From assembly GCA_947503555.1 (NCBI GenBank), contig CANNEE010000024.1, forward strand, positions 1 to 45,838: a stretch of 45,838 nucleotides of DNA, written 5' to 3'. A program made the position numbers and the translations under genes. How positions within the stretch are numbered: position 1 is the first letter of the stretch; each line of letters opens with the position of its first letter. The DNA comes from an uncultured Shewanella sp. Lineage in GTDB: Bacteria; Pseudomonadota; Gammaproteobacteria; Enterobacterales; Shewanellaceae. This document shows positions 1 through 8,196 of this stretch, one piece after another. The notes below the pieces were generated by a model. That model had not been told where the DNA came from. It saw nothing but the letters and a program-made list of their open reading frames with translations, and ran no database searches.

Positions 1-47
1 TTTCACTTCAAATCAGCTTGCGCCGTCTGCCGTGTCAGTGGGTGCGC

Positions 48-75
48 ATTATAGGGAAGATTTTAAACCGCGCAA
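48..75 (-). promoter_or_regulatory. rRNA-type P1 promoter, transcribing left out of the window
   Basis: On the minus strand a -35 TTGCGC (70-75) and a perfect -10 TATAAT (48-53) are 16 bp apart. They are followed by the GC-rich discriminator GCGCACCC, typical of stringently controlled rRNA P1 promoters. The start would be near position 41, and the remaining 40 bases look like an untranslated leader. The A/T-rich terminator tail upstream (82-94) sits where an UP element would be. That a 16S gene follows to the left is inferred; it lies outside the window. A tRNA operon promoter is the main alternative. Confidence 0.72.
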
Positions 76-85
76 GGACTTTTCA

Positions 86-112
86 TAAAAAAAAGATCGC
101 ATGCCGATCTTT
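86..112 (-). terminator. Terminator of the ccmFGH-thioredoxin operon
   Basis: Stem AAAGATCG/CGATCTTT (arms 105-112 and 92-99) with a 5-nt loop, followed on the minus strand by a run of eight or more U. It lies about 50 bp after the thioredoxin stop codon. A second copy of the upstream arm (AAAAGATCG, near 123-131) could compete for the same partner. The terminator also insulates the promoter just to its left. Confidence 0.85.
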
Positions 113-160
113 TAGGCAAATACGATCTTTTTTAGTCAATTTATGCTGTTTTAGGCTAGA

Positions 161-724
161 TTACGGCTTAATAAAGCTTTGAATGAGCTCCTTTGCTTTA
201 TCTGCGTCCCAATCGACAAAGGTTCTCACATAGGCCACCAGCTCACCTTTCTGATTTAGAATAAAGGTCGCAGGTATAGTATCCAATGGAAAGACCTCAC
301 CCAATTCTTGGGTCGAGTCATAATAGGTAGTAAAGTTTTCCATTCCCATCGACTTTAAAAAAGGTGCTACTTTTTCCTTTCCATTTCTATCGATCGAGAT
401 AGGTAGTACCACAAAATCGTCGTTGGAAAACTTCTTCTCTAATCTAGCAATCGCAGGTAACTCTCTCACACATGGCGGACACCAAGTCGCCCACATGTTC
501 ACCATCACCACTTTTCCCTTGTATTGACTAAAATCAGTCGGATTCCCTTTGGCATCCTTAAATGCAACCGGAGTAATAGGAAAAGTCTGGGGAAGCACTT
601 TGATCAAGTTAACTCGAGAATCGTCTGCAGCTTGGGGAGCCTGCTTTTGCATACCGGGATAGGCCTGTACATGCAAGCTTATCCCTAGCATCAGAATACC
701 TATGCCTTTAATCAAGGCTTTCAT
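161..724 (-). CDS. TlpA-like periplasmic thioredoxin in the ccm operon
   Basis: 187 aa. It has an N-terminal signal peptide or anchor (about residues 1-21), then a thioredoxin-like fold of the TlpA/ResA/CcmG superfamily. The active site is WCPPC (Cys82, Cys85) and a cis-proline is seen in the TIPATF segment. By family it is a membrane-attached or periplasmic thiol-disulfide reductase. It is the last gene of ccmF-ccmG-ccmH, and its ATG overlaps the ccmH stop by 4 bp, so the two are translationally coupled. It differs from the CcmG two genes upstream (WCPSC), so it is an additional thioredoxin. A helper role in keeping apocytochrome or CcmH thiols reduced is inferred from position. Confidence 0.88.
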   Translation of the reverse strand: MKALIKGIGILMLGISLHVQAYPGMQKQAPQAADDSRVNLIKVLPQTFPITPVAFKDAKGNPTDFSQYKGKVVMVNMWATWCPPCVRELPAIARLEKKFSNDDFVVLPISIDRNGKEKVAPFLKSMGMENFTTYYDSTQELGEVFPLDTIPATFILNQKGELVAYVRTFVDWDADKAKELIQSFIKP

Positions 725-1215
725 TCTTTTTCTTCCTTGCTATCGACTTTGTTCTGCTTTAACAAGGCATCCAATTGCTTTTGCTCTTCTTTACTTAGCT
801 CAGTCACTTTCTCCGGTGTAATTCTTTGCTTACGTATAAACACAAAACCAATTGCTAAACCGATGAGCAATAGTGCAAAAGGCCCCATCCATAACACATA
901 GGTCTTTGACTCTAATTTAGGCTTATAAAGTACAAAGTCACCATAGCGGCTAGTCATAAACTGAATAATCTCGTCATCACTCTGACCAGCATCTACCATC
1001 TTGTACACTTCTAAGCGCAAATCTCTAGCAACAGGAGAGTTCGAGTCAACCAAATCTTGGTTTTGACATTGAGGGCATCTCAACTCATGAGCCAGTGCAA
1101 TAGCACGCTGCTGATTTTCTGTTGACTTAAACTCATAGGTATCCACGGGAGTTGCGTTCACTCCAATAGACAACAAGCCTAAGCTAAATAGTATTGCCGT
1201 TAACCATAATCTCAT
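721..1215 (-). CDS. ccmH: Cytochrome c maturation thiol oxidoreductase CcmH
   Basis: 164 aa. Signal peptide (about 1-21), then the CcmH domain with the signature RCPQCQNQ (Cys47, Cys50), a transmembrane helix at about 107-127 and a charged cytoplasmic tail. CcmH handles the CXXCH cysteines of apocytochromes before heme attachment, together with CcmG and CcmF. This is the short form of CcmH without the C-terminal TPR half; that half is encoded separately by the ccmI gene at 4169. Its start overlaps the ccmG stop and its stop overlaps the next gene, each by 4 bp. Confidence 0.96.
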   Translation of the reverse strand: MRLWLTAILFSLGLLSIGVNATPVDTYEFKSTENQQRAIALAHELRCPQCQNQDLVDSNSPVARDLRLEVYKMVDAGQSDDEIIQFMTSRYGDFVLYKPKLESKTYVLWMGPFALLLIGLAIGFVFIRKQRITPEKVTELSKEEQKQLDALLKQNKVDSKEEKE

Positions 1216-1766
1216 GATGCACCATCCTTAGCCGCTTCAGCTTGTAGCTGCTGAACCATAGGGAAAAGGGTTTCTTTCCATACTCGTTGATCGATAGGAC
1301 CGGCATAGCGATAACGGACAATGCCTTTATGATCGACAATATAACTCTCTGGTGCGCCATAGACACCAAGGTCCAAACCTAGACGGCCATCCTTATCATA
1401 GATATTAGCCGTATAGGGATCCCCCTCGCGCATAAACTCTCTCAGCGCTAATGTGCGGTCATCACGGTAGTTAACACCATAGATGGGCAAAATATTTTTG
1501 CGAGCTAAGCGCATTAGGAAAGGATGCTCATACTTACAAGATGGGCACCATGTTGCCCATATATTCAGCATAGAGACCTTACCCTTAAGATCTTCATTAG
1601 TGATGTAGGTATCTGCCGATTCCAAAGATTGCAACTTAAATGCAGGAACAGGCTTACCTTCCAATGCAGAATCGAGTTTCTGTGGATTAAGGAATAAACC
1701 TTTATATAGGAATACCCCCATCACCAAGAACAAAACTAACGGAATAAAGAGTACTAACTTTTTCAT
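1212..1766 (-). CDS. ccmG: Thiol:disulfide interchange protein CcmG (DsbE)
   Basis: 184 aa. A single N-terminal membrane anchor (about 4-22) is followed by a periplasmic thioredoxin domain with the CcmG active site WCPSC (Cys74, Cys77) and a conserved YGAPESY loop holding the cis-proline. It reduces CcmH or apocytochrome disulfides with electrons from the DsbD type pathway. The gene lies 14 bp after ccmF and overlaps ccmH by 4 bp. Length and motifs match the DsbE/CcmG family closely. Confidence 0.96.
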   Translation of the reverse strand: MKKLVLFIPLVLFLVMGVFLYKGLFLNPQKLDSALEGKPVPAFKLQSLESADTYITNEDLKGKVSMLNIWATWCPSCKYEHPFLMRLARKNILPIYGVNYRDDRTLALREFMREGDPYTANIYDKDGRLGLDLGVYGAPESYIVDHKGIVRYRYAGPIDQRVWKETLFPMVQQLQAEAAKDGAS

Positions 1767-1780
1767 ACTTTACCTTTCAA

Positions 1781-3751
1781 CTAAGCCGTTGCTAACTTGG
1801 CCGATGCACCCTGCTTGGCCTTAGCCGTTTTAGTACGGTAGCGTCTATCCGATGCGGCAAAGAAACCACCAATCATCATAAAGATACCGCCAAACCATAA
1901 CCAACGAATATAAGGCTTATAATTTAGACGAACTGCAAACTCAGTACGGCTAATAGGGTCACCCATGGTGACATAAAGATCTCTGAACAAGCCCCAATCG
2001 ATACCAGCTTCAGTCATATCCATAACACGTACATTATATTGACGACGATCAGGCTGAAGTAAGGTTACATAGTCATCACCTTGATAAATCTCAATTTGTC
2101 CCTGTTGGGCTGTATAGTTAGGTCCTTGAACATTCTTAGTTTCAATATACTTAAAGGTATAGCCAGCCAATTCATAACTAGCACCTGGCCCCATGCGTAC
2201 ACTTTTCTCCAGAGAGTAGTTAGACACCATGGTGGCACCGACTACGGAGACAGCGATACCCATATGCGCAATCACCATACCGAGCTGGCTACGACCTAAA
2301 CGGCTGAAATCAAGTTTGCCAGTTTGCGTTTTAACGACACAATAAGCAGCGACTAAACTCGCTAAGAATACCCACATAGCAGTAGCAGTACCTGCCGCGA
2401 CCCAAGCATTAAATTGTCCATCCATCAAGAATGGAATCGCTAAACCTGAGATAACAGAAATCACTGCTGGAGCCATAAGTAAACGCTTAAGCTCACCTTC
2501 TTTTGAACGCTTCCAGCGGATTACTGGGCCAATACCCATAAAGACAAACAGTACAAGTACGATAGGCACAAATACCGCATTAAAGTATGGAGGTCCTACA
2601 GAAATTTTACCCATACCTAGGGCATCGATAAGTAATGGGTATAAGGTGCCGAGCAATACAGTGCCGGCAGCAACGGTGAGTAACACGTTACATACAAGTA
2701 GCATGGTTTCTTTAGACACAAGCTCAAATCGAGCAGGACTTGCCATTTCGCTAGCGCGGAAAGCAAACAGTGTTAGTGAGCCACCTATCGCTAGACCCAA
2801 TAATAGAAGAATGAAGATACCGCGAGTTGGGTCGGCAGCAAATGAATGCACAGAGGTTAAAACACCAGAACGTACAATAAAGGTACCGAGCAAGCTTAAA
2901 GAGAAAGCAAAGATCGATAACAGAACAGTCCAGTTACGGAAAGCACCACGTTTTTCAGTCACAATCAGGGAGTGAACTAGCGCAGTACCGATTAGCCAAG
3001 GCATGAATGAAGCATTTTCAACTGGATCCCAGAACCACCAGCCACCCCAGCCTAGCTCATAATATGCCCACCAAGAACCTAGGGCGATACCACCAGTTAA
3101 GAATACCCACGCAGCAAGTGTCCAAGGACGCGACCATCTTGCCCACGCCGAATCGAGACGGCCACTCATCAGAGCTGCGATAGCGAAAGCAAAGCTCACT
3201 GAGAAGCCTACATAGCCTAAATACAACATCGGTGGATGGAATATCAGTCCCACATCCTGGAGCATAGGGTTAAGATCCCGCCCCTCTGCTGGCATAGGCA
3301 GTAAGCGTTCAAATGGACTTGAAGTGAGCAGCATAAATAAAGTAAAGCCAATGGTAATCCAAGCCAGTACTGCTAACACTCTAGCGGTAAAAACTTCTTC
3401 AAGCCCTTTACTGAATAAGGCAACTGCCGCAGCCCATACAGACAGAGAAAACACCCAGAATAGCAAAGAGCCTTCATGGCCACCCCAGACTGCCGCTATC
3501 TTAAAGAAGATAGGCAACTGAGAGTTAGAGTGATGTGCCACATAGGCTACGGAGAAATCATCGACGGCAAAACTATAGCCTAGACTAATGACCGACATCA
3601 GAATGAAGAAAAACATACCATAGCTTAATGGCCATGCGTATCGAACCAGGTATTGGTCTTTACGCGCGACACCTATTAACGGAACACTGGCTAACAGCAC
3701 GGCAAATGCCAAGCCGATAATCAGCGAAAAATGTCCAAGTTCTGGGATCAT
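1781..3751 (-). CDS. ccmF: Heme lyase subunit CcmF
   Basis: 656 aa polytopic inner-membrane protein (E. coli CcmF is about 647 aa). The tryptophan-rich WWD signature is clear (GGWWFWDPVENASFMPW, about 230-250). Several conserved histidines known as heme ligands in this family are also present, for example in LIFHPPML and SVHSFAADP. CcmF takes heme from holo-CcmE and, with CcmH and CcmI, attaches it to the CXXCH motif of apocytochromes. First gene of a minus-strand operon with ccmG, ccmH and a thioredoxin. The ATG at 3751 is preceded by GAGGAAA. Confidence 0.97.
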   Translation of the reverse strand: MIPELGHFSLIIGLAFAVLLASVPLIGVARKDQYLVRYAWPLSYGMFFFILMSVISLGYSFAVDDFSVAYVAHHSNSQLPIFFKIAAVWGGHEGSLLFWVFSLSVWAAAVALFSKGLEEVFTARVLAVLAWITIGFTLFMLLTSSPFERLLPMPAEGRDLNPMLQDVGLIFHPPMLYLGYVGFSVSFAFAIAALMSGRLDSAWARWSRPWTLAAWVFLTGGIALGSWWAYYELGWGGWWFWDPVENASFMPWLIGTALVHSLIVTEKRGAFRNWTVLLSIFAFSLSLLGTFIVRSGVLTSVHSFAADPTRGIFILLLLGLAIGGSLTLFAFRASEMASPARFELVSKETMLLVCNVLLTVAAGTVLLGTLYPLLIDALGMGKISVGPPYFNAVFVPIVLVLFVFMGIGPVIRWKRSKEGELKRLLMAPAVISVISGLAIPFLMDGQFNAWVAAGTATAMWVFLASLVAAYCVVKTQTGKLDFSRLGRSQLGMVIAHMGIAVSVVGATMVSNYSLEKSVRMGPGASYELAGYTFKYIETKNVQGPNYTAQQGQIEIYQGDDYVTLLQPDRRQYNVRVMDMTEAGIDWGLFRDLYVTMGDPISRTEFAVRLNYKPYIRWLWFGGIFMMIGGFFAASDRRYRTKTAKAKQGASAKLATA

Positions 3752-4168
3752 GGGTTTTCCTCAATCTTGAATGGAGTAGGTTTGATGGGCTTCATGCCTC
3801 AGTCAAAAATACAAGCAAAATTAACGAACATTAGCTTGTACGAATTTTTGCTCATTTTAGTGTTTGCTGTAGTTTCTGTCTGCTTATTTAACCCAATAAT
3901 GGGTGGCCTGTCGCACTTTCTAAACTTAGAAATATCAAGCCAAACACTAGTAAAATAGTGAAATTTTCACATGTATTTCTTAACGGAAAATTAAGTTTCA
4001 GAAATTATTTTTTTTAAAATTTAATCTGTGAAGCACAACGCAAGTATCGGCATTTTCAGAGTTGAAAATCCTTATATTACTGTTCAATGAATCATCTTTA
4101 CGTATAATCACTTCTATTCATCTTGCGGCTACTCCGCAATGTCACTAACTAAACGTGAAATATAAATA
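3752..4168. other. Divergent spacer between ccmF and ccmI
   Basis: 417 bp, A/T-rich, between two divergent ccm transcription units. The left part holds a possible small reading frame on the plus strand (3785-3958). The right part has a -10-like TATAAT at 4103-4108 that could serve ccmI, but no good -35 is visible. I could not identify the ccmF promoter with confidence; it must read leftward from within or beyond the small frame. Confidence 0.6.
3785..3958 (+). CDS. Possible small membrane protein (57 aa), function unknown
   Basis: An open frame of 57 codons starting ATG at 3785 and preceded by GGAG at an 8-base spacing. The product would have a short polar N-terminus, one hydrophobic segment of about 24 residues (roughly 19-42, rich in L, V, F and A) and a polar C-terminus. 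It does not overlap ccmF if this start is used; upstream in-frame ATGs would overlap it. I do not recognise the protein. Support is only the ribosome site and the membrane-helix composition, and an A/T-rich spacer can produce such a frame by chance. Confidence 0.35.
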   Translation: MGFMPQSKIQAKLTNISLYEFLLILVFAVVSVCLFNPIMGGLSHFLNLEISSQTLVK

Positions 4169-5419
4169 ATGACTACATTTTGGATTGTGATAGCGCTTGT
4201 TGTATTAGCCAGTCTTGCGCTGATTTGGATACCGCATTTCCGTCAGCAAAAATTGCTACAGAAAGAAACCGCCGGTGTACGAAAAGATACCAACCTTGAA
4301 TTATTCAATGAACGCCTTGCAGTACTCGAAAAAGAGCTCGATGAATCTCTGCTAGATCAGGCTGAATTTGAAGCACTGAAGAAAGAACTTGAAATCAGTC
4401 TATTACAAGATATTAAGCAAGGTGAAGATGAATCCCTTACGACCACAGTTAAGCCTAAAGGTTTACTCTGGCCAAGTCTTATGTCTTGCGTATTAGTCGC
4501 TGTTGCTGCCTATATGTATATTCAGCTCGGAGAGTTTGAAAATCTAGATAAGCAGCATGTTCAACAGGCTCCACATTCAGGTATGAGCACTGCCGAAATC
4601 ATGTCACAACGTGTGCAGATGATGGAAGCTCAAGTTGAAGCGGATCCAGAAAACAGCCAAGGTTGGTTTAGCCTAGGCCATACTTATATCTCAGCCAACA
4701 GATACGATGATGCGGTACGTGCATTCGACAAAGTGATGGAACTTGTCGGTGTTCATGCAGAACTACTTGGCCCTAAAGCAACAGCCTTATATTACAAAGC
4801 GGGTCAACAGATGACCCCTGAAGTACAGGCGCTAATTGATCAATCTCTCGCACTCGATCCAGAAGACGCTTCTACTCTATTGCTTGTCGGCATGAACGCT
4901 TTCTTCACCGCCGACTATCAGCTAGCCATCAATTCTTGGGAAACCATATTAGCAAGTGGCAGAGGCGATATTGATCGCAGCGCCATTATTAGCGCTATCG
5001 ATTCAGCTAAGATGCGTATGCAGGGCGCTGAAGGCGCTATGCCAAATGATGACGCTCATAAAGGATTAACCAGCACTGCCAAGACAGTTTCTATTGAGGT
5101 GTCAGTTGCCCCAGAGTTACTGGAGCAAGTCAATAAAACCGATATGCTATTTGTCTTCGCTAGACCGACTCAGGGCTCTCGTATGCCATTGGCGGCGACA
5201 AAAGTCAGCGCAGCAAGCTTACCGATTACGATCACACTGGATGATAGCACTGGCATGGGCGGAGATATCAAACTTAGCGACGCTAAGGATGTAGAAATCA
5301 TCGCAGTACTGTCAAAAAGAGGTAGCGTAAAACCTCAGACAGGCGACCTTAAAGGTACGCTGGCCAGTGTCGAAGTGGGCGGCACGGCAAAACTAGTGTT
5401 AGACACATTAGTACAATAA
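4169..5419 (+). CDS. ccmI: Cytochrome c biogenesis factor CcmI (TPR protein)
   Basis: 416 aa. Two transmembrane helices (about 4-22 and 99-118) flank a cytoplasmic charged, probably coiled-coil stretch. A periplasmic region follows with TPR-like repeats (about 150-270, for example GWFSLGHTYISANRYDDAV) and a C-terminal beta-rich domain (about 310-416). CcmI binds apocytochrome C-termini and presents them to CcmFH. In E. coli this TPR part is fused to CcmH; here it is separate. The gene is a single unit transcribed away from ccmF and ends in a terminator shared with scyA. The gene name is assigned from architecture and context. Confidence 0.92.
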   Translation: MTTFWIVIALVVLASLALIWIPHFRQQKLLQKETAGVRKDTNLELFNERLAVLEKELDESLLDQAEFEALKKELEISLLQDIKQGEDESLTTTVKPKGLLWPSLMSCVLVAVAAYMYIQLGEFENLDKQHVQQAPHSGMSTAEIMSQRVQMMEAQVEADPENSQGWFSLGHTYISANRYDDAVRAFDKVMELVGVHAELLGPKATALYYKAGQQMTPEVQALIDQSLALDPEDASTLLLVGMNAFFTADYQLAINSWETILASGRGDIDRSAIISAIDSAKMRMQGAEGAMPNDDAHKGLTSTAKTVSIEVSVAPELLEQVNKTDMLFVFARPTQGSRMPLAATKVSAASLPITITLDDSTGMGGDIKLSDAKDVEIIAVLSKRGSVKPQTGDLKGTLASVEVGGTAKLVLDTLVQ

Positions 5420-5435
5420 ACTTTAATACAAACAA

Positions 5436-5468
5436 TAAAAAAACCGGCTCCAAAGCCGGTTTTTTTAT
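5436..5468. terminator. Bidirectional terminator between ccmI and scyA
   Basis: Symmetric hairpin AAACCGGCT/AGCCGGTTT with a short loop and A/T runs on both sides. It provides a U tract for ccmI on the plus strand and for scyA on the minus strand. It is placed between the two convergent stop codons. Confidence 0.93.
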
Positions 5469-5485
5469 TATTAAACTACTTGAGT

Positions 5486-5779
5486 TTACTTAGCCATAAA
5501 CTCGATTGCAGCTTTATAATCTTCGTCGCTACAATCTGTGCACATACCACCTGGAGGCATAGCGCCTTTACCAGTTTTAATCGTCTTGATTAGCACATCA
5601 TAACCTTGAGCTAAACGTGGTTCCCAAGCCGCTTTATCATTTAGCTTAGGTGCACCAGCCACGCCCATAGCGTGACAAATATGACAAGCCTTCTTATAAA
5701 CGGCTTCACCATCCTGAGCAAACGTATTAGCCGATAAGGTTAATGCGGCGACTGCAGTCATAGTTAATAATTTTTTCAT
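5486..5779 (-). CDS. scyA: Small periplasmic cytochrome c5 (ScyA)
   Basis: 97 aa from the ATG at 5779, which has AGGAAT upstream. An upstream in-frame start at 5809 would put residues before the signal peptide and is less likely. Signal peptide about 1-21. One heme-binding motif CHICH (Cys32, Cys35, His36), a candidate axial Met74 in AMPPGG, and the extra cysteine pair CTDC (80, 83) typical of cytochrome c5. It is a soluble monoheme electron carrier; in Shewanella, ScyA is known to shuttle electrons in the periplasm, including to peroxidase and terminal oxidase. It lies between ccmI and ccmA, the pathway that matures it. Confidence 0.95.
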   Translation of the reverse strand: MKKLLTMTAVAALTLSANTFAQDGEAVYKKACHICHAMGVAGAPKLNDKAAWEPRLAQGYDVLIKTIKTGKGAMPPGGMCTDCSDEDYKAAIEFMAK

Positions 5780-6097
5780 TTTAAACATTCCTAATGCAAA
5801 TACACTCAAAACTCACCGCTGCCTTTCTCATTAGGCAGTTTCTTATTAAACGCGCCTAGCATACTACAAGATTCATTAAAACTCACCTATTTGTGATCAT
5901 TATCACGAGGATAATGGCAAAGGCGGAGCTAGGCCGCACTTCTAGCAATATATTAGCAATTGTTTAAAAAGATAGGATAAATTGCTTTTTCAGAAGCAGC
6001 TCAAATTGCTGACACTTAAGGTTTAGCTAAGGCTAAACCCCTATCATTGTCTATGTTAGAATTGCTTGTGTCATAAACACTTGGAACAGAGAATCGA
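5780..6097. other. Divergent control region scyA / ccmA
   Basis: 318 bp between scyA (minus) and ccmABCDE (plus). It contains a strong CRP-type palindrome at 5890-5909. A TATATT at 5949-5954 could be the -10 of the ccmA operon, which would place the palindrome centre about 61 bp upstream of the start. For scyA, TTTAAT (reverse of 5845-5850) or TATGCT (reverse of 5858-5863) are possible -10 elements. No good -35 is present on either side, as expected for activator-dependent promoters. No further gene is visible. Confidence 0.65.
5890..5909. promoter_or_regulatory. CRP-type binding site
   Basis: TGTGA at 5892-5896, six bases, then TCACG at 5903-5907, within the near-perfect palindrome GTGATCATTATCAC. 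This matches the CRP consensus half-sites TGTGA-N6-TCACA with one change. The site lies between two divergent genes for cytochrome c and its maturation. In Shewanella CRP is a known global activator of respiratory genes, so a role at one or both promoters is a reasonable inference. FNR (EtrA) sites, TTGAT-N4-ATCAA, resemble it but fit less well. Confidence 0.8.
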
Positions 6098-6745
6098 GTG
6101 AAAGAATCCAAACCTACACCATTGATCACTGCAGATGCGCTTACCTGTATACGCGAAGAACGTATCCTCTTTGATGAACTTAGCTTCACGATTTCAGCAG
6201 GTGATATAGTCCAAATTGAAGGTCCAAATGGCGCTGGTAAAACTAGCTTATTGCGGATCATTGCCGGTTTATCTCGTCCCTATGCAGGACAAGTGAATTA
6301 TCTAGAAGAAGATATCACTCGTTGCCGAGATGAATATAACGAGGACTTACTTTATTTAGGCCACTTAGCAGGTGTAAAGAGTGAGCTTACAGCCGAAGAA
6401 AATCTTAACTTTAACTTAAGGATAAGTGGTTATAGTGGCTTCGATACTGGTGACATTCTAGGAAAAGTTAATTTATCTGGTTTCGAAGAAGCCCTAGCAG
6501 GCCATTTATCGGCAGGACAACACAGGCGAACAGCTCTCGCTAGGCTTTGGCACACTAACTGTAAAGTATGGATTTTGGATGAGCCTTTTACCGCCATCGA
6601 TAAACGAGGCGTTGAAGAGCTAGAAGAGTTATTCCTAGAACACGCGAATAATGGTGGGTGCGTCATTATGACGACTCACCAAGATATGAGCATAATCGGT
6701 GATGACAGATTAAGAAAAATCCGTCTCGATTATCGTTTCCTATAA
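6098..6745 (+). CDS. ccmA: Heme exporter ATP-binding protein CcmA
   Basis: 215 aa, GTG start. ABC ATPase with Walker [10 protein letters not shown] (42-50), signature LSAGQ (137-141), Walker B VWILDEP (157-163) and a switch histidine in TTHQ. With CcmB it forms the ABC unit that, through CcmC and CcmD, drives release of holo-CcmE for heme delivery. First gene of ccmABCDE; ccmB starts 16 bp later. Confidence 0.97.
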   Translation: MKESKPTPLITADALTCIREERILFDELSFTISAGDIVQIEGPNGAGKTSLLRIIAGLSRPYAGQVNYLEEDITRCRDEYNEDLLYLGHLAGVKSELTAEENLNFNLRISGYSGFDTGDILGKVNLSGFEEALAGHLSAGQHRRTALARLWHTNCKVWILDEPFTAIDKRGVEELEELFLEHANNGGCVIMTTHQDMSIIGDDRLRKIRLDYRFL

Positions 6746-6761
6746 CGGAGCCGACAATTAC

Positions 6762-7448
6762 ATGCAAAAAGGGCTAAGTTTTACTCAAGCATTTTTCACC
6801 TTACTCAAGCGTGATCTCAAGATCGCCATTCGTCACCGTGGCGATATTTTTAACCCATTACTTTTTTTCGTTATGGTGGTTACTCTGTTTCCATTAGGCG
6901 TAGGACCTGAACCACAAATGCTTGCACGCATAGCCCCAGGGATTATCTGGGTCGCAGCACTGCTGGCTTCTATGCTTTCTCTTGAGCGACTATTCAAAGC
7001 TGACTTTATGGACGGCACCTTAGAACAGATGCTTCTTAGTCCACAACCATTATCTATTATGGTGCTTGCTAAAGTCTTTGCCCATTGGTTGCTGACAGGT
7101 GTACCACTGATCTTAATAGCACCTTTGCTGGCTGTGTTACTGAATTTAGAGGCCAATAGCTATGGCGCACTTATCGCGACATTGGCCCTTGGCACGCCAG
7201 TACTAAGCTTAATCGGTGCCATCGGTGTCGCTTTAACTGTAGGCTTACGTAAAGGTGGAGTATTACTCAGCCTTCTAATACTACCTTTATATATACCTGT
7301 ACTAATTTTTGCTACCAGCGCTATTGACGCTGCGGGCATGAATCTACCCTATGACGGACAACTTGCGCTAATAGGTGCAATGTTAGCCGGTTCATTAACT
7401 TTAGCGCCTTTTGCGATTGGCGCTTCATTGCGAGTGAGTACTAACTAG
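6762..7448 (+). CDS. ccmB: Heme exporter membrane protein CcmB
   Basis: 228 aa, about six transmembrane helices, matching the CcmB family in length and in its N-terminal RDLKIAIRHRGDIFNPL segment and the LERLFKADFMDGTLEQMLLSP cytoplasmic loop (about 70-95, quoted in part as LERLFKADFMDGTLEQ). It is the membrane partner of CcmA. The stop codon is separated from the ccmC start by one base, so the two are tightly coupled. Confidence 0.96.
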   Translation: MQKGLSFTQAFFTLLKRDLKIAIRHRGDIFNPLLFFVMVVTLFPLGVGPEPQMLARIAPGIIWVAALLASMLSLERLFKADFMDGTLEQMLLSPQPLSIMVLAKVFAHWLLTGVPLILIAPLLAVLLNLEANSYGALIATLALGTPVLSLIGAIGVALTVGLRKGGVLLSLLILPLYIPVLIFATSAIDAAGMNLPYDGQLALIGAMLAGSLTLAPFAIGASLRVSTN

Positions 7449-7449
7449 T

Positions 7450-8196
7450 ATGTGGAAATGGCTACATCCCTACGCCGATCCTGAGCGGGCGTATAACCTT
7501 TCAAGCAAGCTTTTACCTTGGTTTAGTTTCCTAGCCTTGGCATTTATTTGCACAGGTACCATCTGGGGACTGTTGTTTGCTCCTACCGACTATCAACAAG
7601 GTGATAGCTACCGCATCATCTTTATCCATGTTCCTGCTGCATCTATGTCTATGGCTGCCTATATGGGTATGGCGACGGCATCATTTATTGGCCTTGTATG
7701 GCAGATAAAAGCCGCTGACTGGGCTGCCGCGTCAATTGCGCCCATTGGTGCAGTTATTACCTTTATCGCCCTGTTTACTGGTGCGACTTGGGGTAAGCCT
7801 ATGTGGGGTACTTGGTGGGTCTGGGATGCTAGATTAACCTCTGAATTGGTGCTACTTTTCCTTTATCTAGGTGTGATTTCCCTCTATGCCTCATTTGAAG
7901 ATAAAGTACTTGCCGCTAGAGCAGCTGGCATTCTTGCCATCGTAGGTGTCATCAATATTCCTATTATCAAATACTCGGTAGAATGGTGGAGTTCACTGCA
8001 CCAGCCATCTACGATTAAGATCACTGAGAAATCTAGCATGCCACCAGAGATGCTTATCCCTCTCGTGATTAATATTCTTGGCTTTGGTCTACTAATCGCT
8101 GCGGTTACCACAGTTAGATTCAAAGCAGAAATTCTTGCCCGAAATGGCATGCGCCCTTGGGTTAGAGAGTTAGCAAAAGGAGCGGTCAAACCATGA
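7450..8196 (+). CDS. ccmC: Heme handling protein CcmC
   Basis: 248 aa, six predicted transmembrane helices. The WWD domain is clear (GTWWVWDARLTSEL, about 120-133) and the two conserved heme-ligand histidines are at the same positions as in E. coli (His60 in FIHVPAAS, His184 in SSLHQPST). CcmC presents heme to CcmE for covalent attachment. Overlaps ccmD by 4 bp. Confidence 0.97.
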   Translation: MWKWLHPYADPERAYNLSSKLLPWFSFLALAFICTGTIWGLLFAPTDYQQGDSYRIIFIHVPAASMSMAAYMGMATASFIGLVWQIKAADWAAASIAPIGAVITFIALFTGATWGKPMWGTWWVWDARLTSELVLLFLYLGVISLYASFEDKVLAARAAGILAIVGVINIPIIKYSVEWWSSLHQPSTIKITEKSSMPPEMLIPLVINILGFGLLIAAVTTVRFKAEILARNGMRPWVRELAKGAVKP

